A stretch of 5,363 bases of DNA, taken from an uncultured Nesterenkonia sp. (GTDB lineage: Bacteria > Actinomycetota > Actinomycetes > Actinomycetales > Micrococcaceae). Below the pieces are notes generated by a model, which ran no database searches, was not told where the DNA came from, and saw only the letters and a program-made list of their open reading frames with translations. Shown here piece by piece: positions 1-5,363 of the stretch. Position 1 is the first letter of the stretch. The number at the start of each line of letters is the position of its first letter. The DNA lies in assembly GCA_946221825.1 (NCBI GenBank), contig CAMINA010000098.1:1-5363 (forward strand), given 5' to 3'. Position numbers and translations under genes: made by a program.

Positions 1-49
1 TTTCCGACCGGCCTGGCCTCTCAGCCACGCGCCCTGGGCACGGATGAAT

Positions 50-79
50 ACTCTACACACTCGCTGTTGGCCGCGCAAA
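50..79 (-). promoter_or_regulatory. Weak promoter-like pair pointing off the left edge
   Basis: On the minus strand, TTTGCG (74-79) and TAGAGT (50-55) are separated by 18 nt. The -10 matches the TATAAT consensus at 4 of 6 positions and the -35 matches TTGACA at 3 of 6. If real, it would start transcription near position 43 and serve whatever gene lies left of the window. No coding sequence follows within the window. The match is near what chance gives, so this is only a candidate. Confidence 0.2.
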
Positions 80-90
80 CCCGATCAACG

Positions 91-104
91 GTGACCTCGG
101 TCAC
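91..104. repeat. Perfect 6-bp inverted repeat with 2-nt centre
   Basis: GTGACC-TC-GGTCAC is a compact dyad, 61 nt beyond the tyrS stop on that gene's downstream side. It has two perfect 6-bp arms with only two bases between them. That geometry suits a dimeric DNA-binding protein better than an RNA hairpin, although a 5-bp stem with a 4-nt loop is also possible. It lies just upstream of the weak minus-strand promoter-like pair at 50-79. I do not recognise it as the site of a named regulator. Confidence 0.35.
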
Positions 105-106
105 TC

Positions 107-158
107 CCCTGTCGCACGATGAAGCCGGGCTGACCTGGGACAACGGCGTCGCACAGGG
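107..158 (-). terminator. Possible tyrS terminator: interrupted hairpin without a U-tract
   Basis: In the RNA downstream of the tyrS stop, CCCUGU-gcg-ACG (118 nt side of the stem, 147-158) can pair with CGU-gcg-ACAGGG (107-118). This gives 6 bp, a symmetrical 3x3 internal loop and 3 more bp around a loop of about 28 nt. No run of U follows. Actinobacterial terminators often lack U-tracts, so it may contribute to termination, but the long loop and the internal mismatches make this weak. Confidence 0.28.
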
Positions 159-164
159 ATGGGT

Positions 165-1472
165 TCAGACCCTCTTGGCCACAGCCAGCTTCTTCTTCCC
201 GCGGCGCACCAGCACATACTCGCCGTGCAGCCAGTCGGCCTGATCCAAGACAGCTTCACCGTCGGTGACCTTCTGGTTGTTCACCGAGGCACCACCGTCA
301 TTGATCGCCCGGCGGGCTTCACCGTTGCTGGCGACCAATCCCGTGGCCACAAGCAGCTTGACCGGGGTCGCTTCAGCTGCCGGCAGCTCGGCGAAGGGGA
401 CTTCGGCGGCCACCGATGTCAGCGTGGGCCGGTCGATCTCGCTGATCTCGCCCTTGCCGAAGAGCGCCTCCGAGGCAGCGATCACCTTGCGGGTGGCCTC
501 CTCGCCGTGGACCAGCGATGTCACGTCCCAGGCGAGGGTCTTCTGTGCCTCACGGCGGAAGGGCTCATTCTCCACGGCCTCGGCCAGGGATTCGATCTCC
601 TCACGGCTGCGGAAGGTGAACACCTTCAGCCGGTCGATCACATCGGCATCGGCCTGGTTGAGCCAGAACTGGTAGAAGGTGTACGGCGAGCACAGCTGCG
701 AGTCCAGCCAGATGGCATTGCCCTCGGACTTGCCGAACTTGGTCCCGTCAGAGTTGGTGATCAGCGGGGTGCCGAGTGCGTGCACATGGTCATTCTCCAC
801 ACGGCGCACCAGTTCAGTGCCGGAGGTGATGTTGCCCCACTGATCCGAACCGCCGAACTGAAGAGTGCATCCGTAGTCGCGGTGCAGCTGCAGGTAGTCG
901 TAGCCCTGCAGGATCTGGTAGCTGAACTCGGTGTAGGAGATGCCCTCCTCGGAGTTCAGGCGCTTGGCCACGATCTCCTTCTTGGTCATCGTGCCCACGC
1001 GGAAGTACTTACCGATGTCACGGAGCATCTCCAGAGCACCGACGCCCTGCCACCAGTCGAGGTTGTTGACCATGCGCGCGGCATTGTCCCCCTCGAAGGA
1101 GATGTAGTGCTTGACCTGATCCTGCAGGCTGTCGACCCAGCCCGAGATGATCTCCGGTGTGTTGAGCACACGCTCTCCGGTCTGCCGGGGATCACCGATC
1201 AGACCGGTGGCACCACCGACCAGGCCCAGGGGGCGGTGGCCGGCCAGCTGGATGCGACGCATCGTCAGCAGCTGGACCAGGTGGCCCAGATGCAGAGAGG
1301 CCGCTGTGGGGTCGAAGCCGCAGTAATAGGTGATCGGATCGCCGGCCAGCGCCTCTTCCAAGGCATCCTCATCCGTGGAGACGTGGACCAGTCCACGCCA
1401 CTTCAGCTCCTGCCAGATGTTCTCGAAGCTCGGATCGTTACGCTGGTCGTTCAGCGCGGGATTGCTCTGCAC
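165..1472 (-). CDS. tyrS: Tyrosyl-tRNA synthetase (TyrRS), class I
   Basis: This cytosolic enzyme charges tRNA-Tyr with tyrosine in an ATP-dependent reaction. It is a bacterial TyrRS of normal length (435 aa from this start). Visible landmarks are YYCGFDPT (49-56); the class I HIGH signature as HLGH (61-64); the tyrosine pocket and dimer region with TEFSYQILQGYDYL (181-194); GGSDQWGN (207-214); the KMSKS loop as KFGKS (245-249); and a C-terminal S4-like tRNA-binding domain from about residue 367 ending in a basic tail (RRGKKKLAVAKRV). I chose GTG at 1470-1472 because GGAGAGG sits 5 nt upstream (1478-1484), and because the resulting N-terminus precedes PSFENIW by 13 residues, close to what I recall for relatives. 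A longer form from GTG at 1502 (445 aa) is open but has no Shine-Dalgarno, and a TAA lies 9 nt further upstream in frame. It follows helD on the same strand after 44 nt and is probably co-transcribed. No T-box leader is present. Confidence 0.97.
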   Translation of the reverse strand: MQSNPALNDQRNDPSFENIWQELKWRGLVHVSTDEDALEEALAGDPITYYCGFDPTAASLHLGHLVQLLTMRRIQLAGHRPLGLVGGATGLIGDPRQTGERVLNTPEIISGWVDSLQDQVKHYISFEGDNAARMVNNLDWWQGVGALEMLRDIGKYFRVGTMTKKEIVAKRLNSEEGISYTEFSYQILQGYDYLQLHRDYGCTLQFGGSDQWGNITSGTELVRRVENDHVHALGTPLITNSDGTKFGKSEGNAIWLDSQLCSPYTFYQFWLNQADADVIDRLKVFTFRSREEIESLAEAVENEPFRREAQKTLAWDVTSLVHGEEATRKVIAASEALFGKGEISEIDRPTLTSVAAEVPFAELPAAEATPVKLLVATGLVASNGEARRAINDGGASVNNQKVTDGEAVLDQADWLHGEYVLVRRGKKKLAVAKRV

Positions 1473-1477
1473 GGCAT

Positions 1478-1484
1478 CCTCTCC
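1478..1484 (-). promoter_or_regulatory. Ribosome binding site that decides the tyrS start
   Basis: On the minus strand GGAGAGG lies 5 nt before the GTG at 1472. The more distal in-frame GTG at 1502 has no purine-rich element before it. This favours the shorter TyrRS. Confidence 0.6.
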
Positions 1485-1516
1485 AGGGTGTTTCTCGGCC
1501 ACACCGGTACGTTACA

Positions 1517-3793
1517 TCAGAAACCGGCAGGCAGCGGCTTGGACGCGACCACATGCAGCGCATGAGTCGGCCGGGTCAGTGCCACATAGAGGCTGCCGAT
1601 CTTGCCATGGGCCTCGTCCAGGAGGTCAGCAGGCTCCACGAGCACGACGGCGTCGAACTCCAGGCCCTTCGCCTCCTCCGCCGAGAGGACCACGACGTCC
1701 TGGCTGAGCGACCCCGCTCCCCTGCCCACACGGTCGCCGTGGATCTCAGCGAGGTGATCGCGGACCTGCCCCACCAGAGGCTCGGGCACGATGGTGGCCA
1801 CCAGGCCCTCGCCGATGCGCTCCTGCTCCGCACCGACGGCGTCCCGTGCAGCGGTGACCAGCTCTTCTGTCTCCACCTGCTCGATGAGGGGCTCGTACTC
1901 GCCGTCGCGCACTGTGCGCAGCGACGTGATCTCCAGTCCGTTGGCTCGGGCGATGCCCTCGGCGAGGTCGACGATGTTCCGCGGAGTGCGGTAGTTGACG
2001 GTCAGCTCTTCGACGCGCATCCGCTCCCCGACGAAGGGCTCCATGGCCGAGGTCCAACTCTGGGCCGCCGACGGGGAGGATCCTTGGGCGATGTCCCCCA
2101 CCACGGTGAAGGACTTCAGCGGGCAGCGACGCATGAGCACGTGCCACTGCATCGGTGAGAGCTCCTGAGCCTCATCGACGACGACATGGCCGTAGGTCCA
2201 GGTGCGGTCCACCTGAGCACGTTCGGAGGCAGAGAGGCTCGGGCCGGACTCGTCGTTCATCGCGGCGACCGACTCCGCATCGAGGAAACCTTCGATGCCC
2301 ATCTCCGCCAGCTGAGGCGTGGCATTCTCCACGGCTTTCTGCGCGTTCTCCAGGTCCTTGTCCCGGGCGGCCTTCTGACGGGCCTCCTCCCGGCCGGCGG
2401 TCTCATCGAGATCACCCAGCAGCTCTGCGGCCTCATCCAGCAGCGGCACATCAGAGACCGTGAAGGGGCTGCCCTTCCGGCGGCTCAGCAGCTCACGCTC
2501 CTGCTGGGTGAGCTGAGGCGCGACGTCGGCCAGATACTCCGGCTTGGAGAACAGGTCCTCCAGCAGGTTCTGCGGAGTGCGCGGCATCCAGCACATGTTC
2601 AGCAGCACGCGGACCTCACGGGACTGGCGCACGTCCTCCACCAGGTAGGAGCGGTCAGCCTCGTTGCCCTCGGCTCGCTTCTCGACGATCTTCTCGAGCT
2701 TCTCCGCGATGTCCTTGACCACCACTTTGACGAAGGTGGAACGCGCCTCGTTATAGGGCTTGCCGGTGGCACGGGCCCGCTCACGACCCCGGTTGATCAT
2801 CGCTGGGGTCACGCTGACCCGGATCCCATCGATGACGACGTCGCGCGGCTCGGCGATGGTGCGCTGACGGTGGGCCACTGCATCGGCGATGATCTGGGTC
2901 CAGCCCAGACGTCCCTTGATCTCGTCGACGCGCGGGTCCTGCTCCTCGATCCCGCGCACGCCCGGGTACAGCTCGGACAGGGAAGACATGACCACGCCGG
3001 TCTCGCCCAAGGAGGGCAGCACGCGGTCGATATAGGACATGAACGTGGAGTTGGGCCCCACAATCAGCACTCCGGCGGACTTCAGCCGTTCCCGGTGGCT
3101 GTAGAGCAGATAGGCCGCCCGGTGCAGAGCCACCGCAGTCTTGCCGGTGCCCGGCCCGCCCTGGACCACCATGACCCCAGGAAGATCGGCGCGGATGATG
3201 CGGTCCTGCTCGGCCTGGATGGTCGCGACGATGTCACCCATCTGACCGGTGCGGCGCGCCTTGAGCGCAGCCAGCAGGGCGCCGTCGCCGTGGTTCTCGG
3301 TGTCTTCGTCCAACAGGTCCGCGTCCAGGACCTCGTCCTCCACACCTTGGACCTCACGGCGCTTCAGCAGCAGATGACGACGCCGGCGCACACCCTGACG
3401 TTCGAAGGCCGTGGCCTGATAGAAGACTCCCGCCTCGGGGGCGCGCCAGTCGAGCATCAGTCGCTGCTGGTGCTGGTCGGTCAGACCGATGCGCCCGATG
3501 TACCGGCACTCGCCGGAGTCCAGGTCCAGGCGACCGAAGACCAGGCGGTCATCGACGGCGTTGAGCTGGGCCAGACGGTCCTCGTACATCGTGGCGAAGG
3601 CGTCACGCTCGGAGACGTTCTGCATAGTCCCCACGGCACCGCTGCCGCGGACTCGGCTGAGCTGCTCCTCCTTCTCGGCGCGCAGCTCATCGAGCCTGCT
3701 GTACAGCAGGCCGACATATTCGCGCTCTTCCTCAACTCCTCCCTCCAGGGGCGGGACGGGTACATCGGAGGCGGCGATCGTGGTGTCACTCAT
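1517..3793 (-). CDS. helD: HelD-family RNA polymerase recycling ATPase (UvrD/Rep-like SF1 fold)
   Basis: A 758-aa protein of the HelD family. These ATPases insert arms into the RNA polymerase channels, displace nucleic acid and recycle stalled enzyme. Order, numbered from the ATG at 3793: an N-terminal charged helical segment, about 20-80, expected to form the secondary-channel coiled coil; a Q-like segment IQAEQDRII (192-200); Walker A GGPGTGKT (212-219); a HelD-specific insertion, about 280-530, whose last part has long charged helices and acidic residues D505, E507, D514 and E515, a plausible primary-channel loop; Walker B DEAQELSPMQW (540-550); motif III VGDIAQ (565-570); motif IV NYRTP (600-604); motif V SAEEAKGLEFD (704-714); and motif VI LYVALTRPTHAL (735-746, arginine finger R741). 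The length matches actinobacterial class II HelD (M. smegmatis, about 736 aa). An in-frame TTG lies directly before the ATG, and only a weak GAGAG precedes both. A TAGACT hexamer at 3835-3840 could be a -10, but no -35 is seen. Whether this is general HelD or the rifamycin-linked HelR subtype cannot be told here. Confidence 0.93.
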   Translation of the reverse strand: MSDTTIAASDVPVPPLEGGVEEEREYVGLLYSRLDELRAEKEEQLSRVRGSGAVGTMQNVSERDAFATMYEDRLAQLNAVDDRLVFGRLDLDSGECRYIGRIGLTDQHQQRLMLDWRAPEAGVFYQATAFERQGVRRRRHLLLKRREVQGVEDEVLDADLLDEDTENHGDGALLAALKARRTGQMGDIVATIQAEQDRIIRADLPGVMVVQGGPGTGKTAVALHRAAYLLYSHRERLKSAGVLIVGPNSTFMSYIDRVLPSLGETGVVMSSLSELYPGVRGIEEQDPRVDEIKGRLGWTQIIADAVAHRQRTIAEPRDVVIDGIRVSVTPAMINRGRERARATGKPYNEARSTFVKVVVKDIAEKLEKIVEKRAEGNEADRSYLVEDVRQSREVRVLLNMCWMPRTPQNLLEDLFSKPEYLADVAPQLTQQERELLSRRKGSPFTVSDVPLLDEAAELLGDLDETAGREEARQKAARDKDLENAQKAVENATPQLAEMGIEGFLDAESVAAMNDESGPSLSASERAQVDRTWTYGHVVVDEAQELSPMQWHVLMRRCPLKSFTVVGDIAQGSSPSAAQSWTSAMEPFVGERMRVEELTVNYRTPRNIVDLAEGIARANGLEITSLRTVRDGEYEPLIEQVETEELVTAARDAVGAEQERIGEGLVATIVPEPLVGQVRDHLAEIHGDRVGRGAGSLSQDVVVLSAEEAKGLEFDAVVLVEPADLLDEAHGKIGSLYVALTRPTHALHVVASKPLPAGF

Positions 3794-3892
3794 CAAGCAG
3801 TGCGGCTCTCATGTCTGAAATCGGATGACCATAGAGTCTACCCCCGATCAGATGAACGCGATATGACTTTCAGCTATCTGCCGGTGGCCCGA

Positions 3893-4963
3893 CTATCCGC
3901 CGATGGCCCGCCATTCGGGGAAGACGTCGGGAAAGGTCGCCCACAGTCCGGGGCCGGCCGAGAGCTCAGCGTCGGTGAGAGCCGCTGAGTCCAAGGCCTG
4001 CCGCAGCGCCTCCACGTCCAGGTCCAGCCCGATGAAGGCCAGCTCCTGGCCGATGGCCAACAGCTCATCAGCCTCGTCCAGCTGGTGGTCGAAGGCCAGC
4101 GGCGTCAGCGAGAGCTGAGACCCCACCTGCTCCCATTGGGCAGTGACGTGGGCACGGGTGGCCAAGCGGCAGAATCCCGCTGATCTCAGCACCAGGCCGA
4201 AGTCGCCGCTCTCCAGCTGTTCGGTCAGCAGATCATGCAGCCGCCCAGGGTGGAACGGTCGGGGCTGCTCATAGCGCAGCGCACCCACTCTGGGATGGTG
4301 GAACTCCGGGGCGAAATCGTCGTTGAGCAGGCTGACCCAGCCCGCCCGGGTCTGTTCGGCAGAGTACGGCTCTGTGACGGCGATCTGCTGACCTGCGTCC
4401 TCCAGGCCATGGTCCAGGTCCACCAGATCAAGCCTGGCCTGCGGGCTCAGGTGACTGATCAGCGCCATGACCAGAGAGAGCCGCTGCCGCGGAAGCTGCT
4501 GCCAGTTGACCAGCAGCACCGCGGAGGAGAATTCGATCTGGGTGACGATCAGTTCCGCGCGGGAGGCGAAGTGCGCCACACCCTCCTCTGCCTCCGTGGC
4601 AGGAAAGGGCAGGCGCACGTACACCTGGCCCTCGAGGTCGGCCAAGAGATGGGCGGCGTCGACGACGCAGATCAGGTCCTGCAGCCGGGTCTCCGCGCCA
4701 GGGTCGGCCAGCTCAGCGATCACATCCATGGCAGGGATCTCCATAGGGTACTCCACCAGCATCCCCACGTGGTCGGGCACGCGCCGCAGCAGATCCCTGG
4801 TCTGATCCACCACCGCGGGGTTCTGACCGACCCGATGGGCCGGGACCATCACGCTGCCGCGGGAACACGCCAGGCGGCGGGCGTACTCCTGGCGTTCGGG
4901 CACACAGGCCCCGACCACGGCTACTGCATCGACCTGTCCGGTTGAGCGGGCTTCCTCAGACAT
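3893..4963 (-). CDS. COG0523/CobW-fold protein with eroded GTPase motifs; Mrf-like (Rv0106-type), zinc-starvation ribosome factor candidate
   Basis: A 356-aa protein with G3E/CobW architecture. The first beta strand DAVAVVGAC (12-20) ends where a P-loop should be, but GACVPERQEY has no GKT. The usual loop carrying CxCC is absent: the chain runs from MVPAHRV (39-45) to TRDLL (55-59), and the only Cys are 20, 33, 99 and 265. Fold landmarks follow: LVEYPME (69-75), ICVVDAAHLL (98-107), QIEF (142-145), and VNWQQL (152-157) in place of NKxD. The CobW C-terminal domain is well kept: RPFHPGRLHDLL (235-246), GFCRLATR (263-270), LAFIGLDLD (308-316) and a WATFPDVFPEW end (341-351). From memory, M. tuberculosis Rv0106 has the same order and also lacks the P-loop; its M. 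smegmatis orthologue Mrf recruits the hibernation factor MPY to ribosomes under zinc limitation. Divergence from C- L36 across a Zur-type box supports that role. GTP hydrolysis and zinc chaperoning look unlikely. The ATG at 4963 has GAGGAA 10 nt upstream and AGGTGA 3 nt upstream. Automated annotation would probably say 'GTP-binding protein'. Confidence 0.88.
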   Translation of the reverse strand: MSEEARSTGQVDAVAVVGACVPERQEYARRLACSRGSVMVPAHRVGQNPAVVDQTRDLLRRVPDHVGMLVEYPMEIPAMDVIAELADPGAETRLQDLICVVDAAHLLADLEGQVYVRLPFPATEAEEGVAHFASRAELIVTQIEFSSAVLLVNWQQLPRQRLSLVMALISHLSPQARLDLVDLDHGLEDAGQQIAVTEPYSAEQTRAGWVSLLNDDFAPEFHHPRVGALRYEQPRPFHPGRLHDLLTEQLESGDFGLVLRSAGFCRLATRAHVTAQWEQVGSQLSLTPLAFDHQLDEADELLAIGQELAFIGLDLDVEALRQALDSAALTDAELSAGPGLWATFPDVFPEWRAIGG

Positions 4964-4992
4964 TCGTCACCTGTTCCTCGAATCGGTATGAT
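4964..4992 (+). promoter_or_regulatory. Candidate rpmJ promoter
   Basis: TCGTCA (4964-4969, 4 of 6 to the TTGACA consensus) and TATGAT (4987-4992, 5 of 6 to TATAAT) are separated by exactly 17 nt. The predicted transcription start falls near 4999, inside the Zur-type operator at 4997-5017. Bound repressor would therefore cover the start site. The leader would be about 32 nt. Confidence 0.55.
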
Positions 4993-4996
4993 CGGA

Positions 4997-5017
4997 TGCT
5001 AATGATACTCATTCTCA
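4997..5017. promoter_or_regulatory. Zur-type zinc operator between divergent genes
   Basis: A 21-bp imperfect dyad: left half TGCTAATGAT, a central A, right half CTCATTCTCA. Seven of 10 base pairs are symmetrical. It matches the mycobacterial Zur consensus as I recall it (TGAAAATGAT-T-ATCATTTTCA) at 16 of 21 positions, including the AATGAT/TCATT core and the TG/CA ends. It overlaps the predicted start of the L36 gene and contains the TATCAT (5002-5007) that is the best minus-strand -10 for the Mrf-like gene. One Zur dimer pair could thus silence both directions when zinc is plentiful. A C- ribosomal protein gene beside it is what is expected of a Zur target. Fur sites are related, so the operator alone does not exclude Fur. 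Confidence 0.8.
5002..5007 (-). promoter_or_regulatory. Candidate -10 of the Mrf-like gene
   Basis: TATCAT on the minus strand matches TATAAT at 5 of 6 positions and would start transcription near 4995, leaving a leader of about 32 nt before the ATG at 4963. It sits wholly inside the Zur-type dyad. No good -35 is visible at 16-18 nt (GGCGTC or TGGCGT). Confidence 0.35.
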
Positions 5018-5018
5018 C

Positions 5019-5025
5019 AAGGAGG
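5019..5025 (+). promoter_or_regulatory. Strong ribosome binding site of C- L36
   Basis: AAGGAGG, a near-perfect anti-SD match, ends 5 nt before the ATG at 5031. It starts 2 nt after the Zur-type dyad ends. Such strength fits a protein needed in ribosome-stoichiometric amounts once derepressed. Confidence 0.85.
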
Positions 5026-5030
5026 ACGCC

Positions 5031-5153
5031 ATGAAGGTGCGCAAATCAATCCGCTCACTGAAGGACAAGCCCGGCTCACAGGTGGTCCGACGTCGAGGCA
5101 AGACCTACGTCATCAACAAGAAGAACCCGCGACTGAAGGCCCGACAGGGCTGA
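5031..5153 (+). CDS. rpmJ: 50S ribosomal protein L36, zinc-independent (C-, type B / YkgO-like) paralogue
   Basis: A complete 40-aa basic protein with the L36 start [10 protein letters not shown] and end RLKARQG. Canonical zinc-binding L36 carries a C-x2-C-x12-C-x4-H finger. This protein has no cysteine and no histidine: the finger positions are filled by residues such as KDKPGSQ (11-17) and INKKN (28-32). It is therefore the C- form that can replace the zinc-containing L36 in the large subunit when zinc is scarce, sparing or releasing zinc. In Streptomyces, mycobacteria and Bacillus, C- ribosomal protein genes of this kind are repressed by Zur. The Zur-type operator 13 nt upstream and the divergent Mrf-like gene fit this. 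The zinc-binding L36 is expected elsewhere in the genome, in the rpsM-rpsK-rpoA region. The gene is monocistronic as far as visible. Confidence 0.97.
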   Translation: MKVRKSIRSLKDKPGSQVVRRRGKTYVINKKNPRLKARQG

Positions 5154-5363
5154 GGCACATCTGGGCTGGGGCAGCCGGCACTGAGACCGCGGGTACTGGA
5201 GCCTAAGGGTCAGCGCCGGGACATCACCCCCGCAGGCCAGCACCCAGGCGTGATCAGATAGTGCCGTCATTTCGCCGAGATCCGCCTGAGTTCCGCGCGC
5301 ATCCGATCACACCTCGCCACTCCGACCCTCGACACCCTCGACGCCGAGCAGTCGCCTCGGACC
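5154..5363. other. Right flank with no supported gene; possible tail of a minus-strand gene
   Basis: These 210 bases hold no tRNA, no convincing start with a Shine-Dalgarno and no recognisable protein. One minus-strand frame is open from the right edge to a TGA at 5267-5269. Its 31 codons end in DRMRAELRRISAK and about 81% end in G or C, so it could be the C-terminus of a gene entering from the right and converging on L36. That is too short to judge in DNA this GC-rich. A 9-bp perfect tandem duplication, ACCCTCGAC twice, occupies 5325-5342. Confidence 0.3.
5164..5176 (+). terminator. Possible short hairpin after C- L36
   Basis: GGCTG-GGG-CAGCC, a 5-bp GC-rich stem with a 3-nt loop, begins 10 nt after the L36 stop. 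No T-run follows. It could be a weak or factor-assisted terminator, and is included only because it is the best stem at the expected place. Confidence 0.25.

Noticed and set aside
159..1565. 468-codon open frame on the plus strand, antisense to tyrS
   Set aside because: It is a codon-mirror of tyrS with no domain and no Shine-Dalgarno-supported start. TyrRS on the other strand is unequivocal.
1473..1600. Possible T-box leader for tyrS
   Set aside because: The space upstream of tyrS is the 3' end of helD plus 44 nt at most, with no T-box core or antiterminator structure.
3794..3892. Search for a second Zur box or a rifamycin-associated inverted repeat upstream of helD
   Set aside because: Only scattered short matches were seen, such as CTGAAA (3815-3820) facing TTTCAG (3868-3873), too far apart and too short to call. 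So neither direct Zur control nor HelR-type rifamycin control of helD is supported here.
2186..3988. 600-codon open frame on the plus strand, antisense to helD
   Set aside because: It mirrors the helD frame in GC-rich DNA where reverse-strand stops are rare. Its translation is low-complexity (many L, G, V, Q, H), has no recognisable domain and overruns the helD start. helD itself has a full motif set.
4235..4945. 236-codon open frame on the plus strand, antisense to the Mrf-like gene
   Set aside because: The composition is that of a reverse-complement shadow (H, Q and V rich), with no recognisable motif. The minus-strand frame carries a coherent CobW C-terminal domain.
5076..5270. 64-codon minus-strand frame overlapping the L36 gene
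   Set aside because: It covers half of a certain ribosomal protein gene in antisense, has no Shine-Dalgarno of note and shows no known family.
5325..5342. Tandem 9-bp duplication ACCCTCGAC x2
   Set aside because: Two copies of a short GC-rich unit at the window edge are easily explained by chance or slippage. No further copies or spacer pattern exist, so it is not a CRISPR or satellite.
5261..5363. GTG-started plus-strand frame open to the right edge
   Set aside because: There is no Shine-Dalgarno before it, and the translation is dominated by R, P, H and D, as expected of out-of-frame high-GC sequence.

Overview
The window is high-GC DNA with GC-rich codon third positions, GTG starts and proteins that look actinobacterial, most probably Micrococcales. 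The TyrRS reads like Micrococcaceae sequences of the Arthrobacter/Nesterenkonia/Kocuria type. That placement rests on protein resemblance recalled from memory, not on a search. Coding density is high, and I see no mobile element, CRISPR array, tRNA or rRNA.

Layout. Three genes lie head to tail on the minus strand, and one small gene is divergent on the plus strand. Left to right: 1-164 is the region downstream of tyrS, with two dyad symmetries and a weak outward promoter-like pair. 165-1472 (minus) is tyrS, tyrosyl-tRNA synthetase. 1517-3793 (minus) is a HelD-type RNA-polymerase-recycling ATPase. 3893-4963 (minus) is a COG0523/CobW-fold protein whose GTPase motifs are eroded; its overall shape matches mycobacterial Mrf (Rv0106 / MSMEG_6069). 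4964-5030 is a 67-bp divergent intergenic region with a clear Zur-type zinc operator. 5031-5153 (plus) is a cysteine-free ('C-') 50S ribosomal protein L36. 5154-5363 holds no convincing gene.

How it fits together. The right half looks like a compact zinc-starvation ribosome module. When zinc is short, Zur would release the shared operator and derepress two divergent genes. One is the zinc-independent L36 paralogue, which can replace the Cys-containing, zinc-binding L36 and free its zinc. The other is the Mrf-like protein; its mycobacterial counterpart recruits a hibernation factor to ribosomes remodelled with C- proteins. The Mrf-like protein here lacks the P-loop, the CxCC metal motif and the NKxD guanine-specificity motif, so it is unlikely to be a GTP-driven zinc chaperone. 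The left half pairs a transcription-recycling factor (HelD) with a housekeeping translation gene (tyrS) at operon-like spacing. helD starts only 99 nt downstream of the Mrf-like gene with no visible terminator between them, so read-through from the zinc-controlled promoter is possible but unproven.
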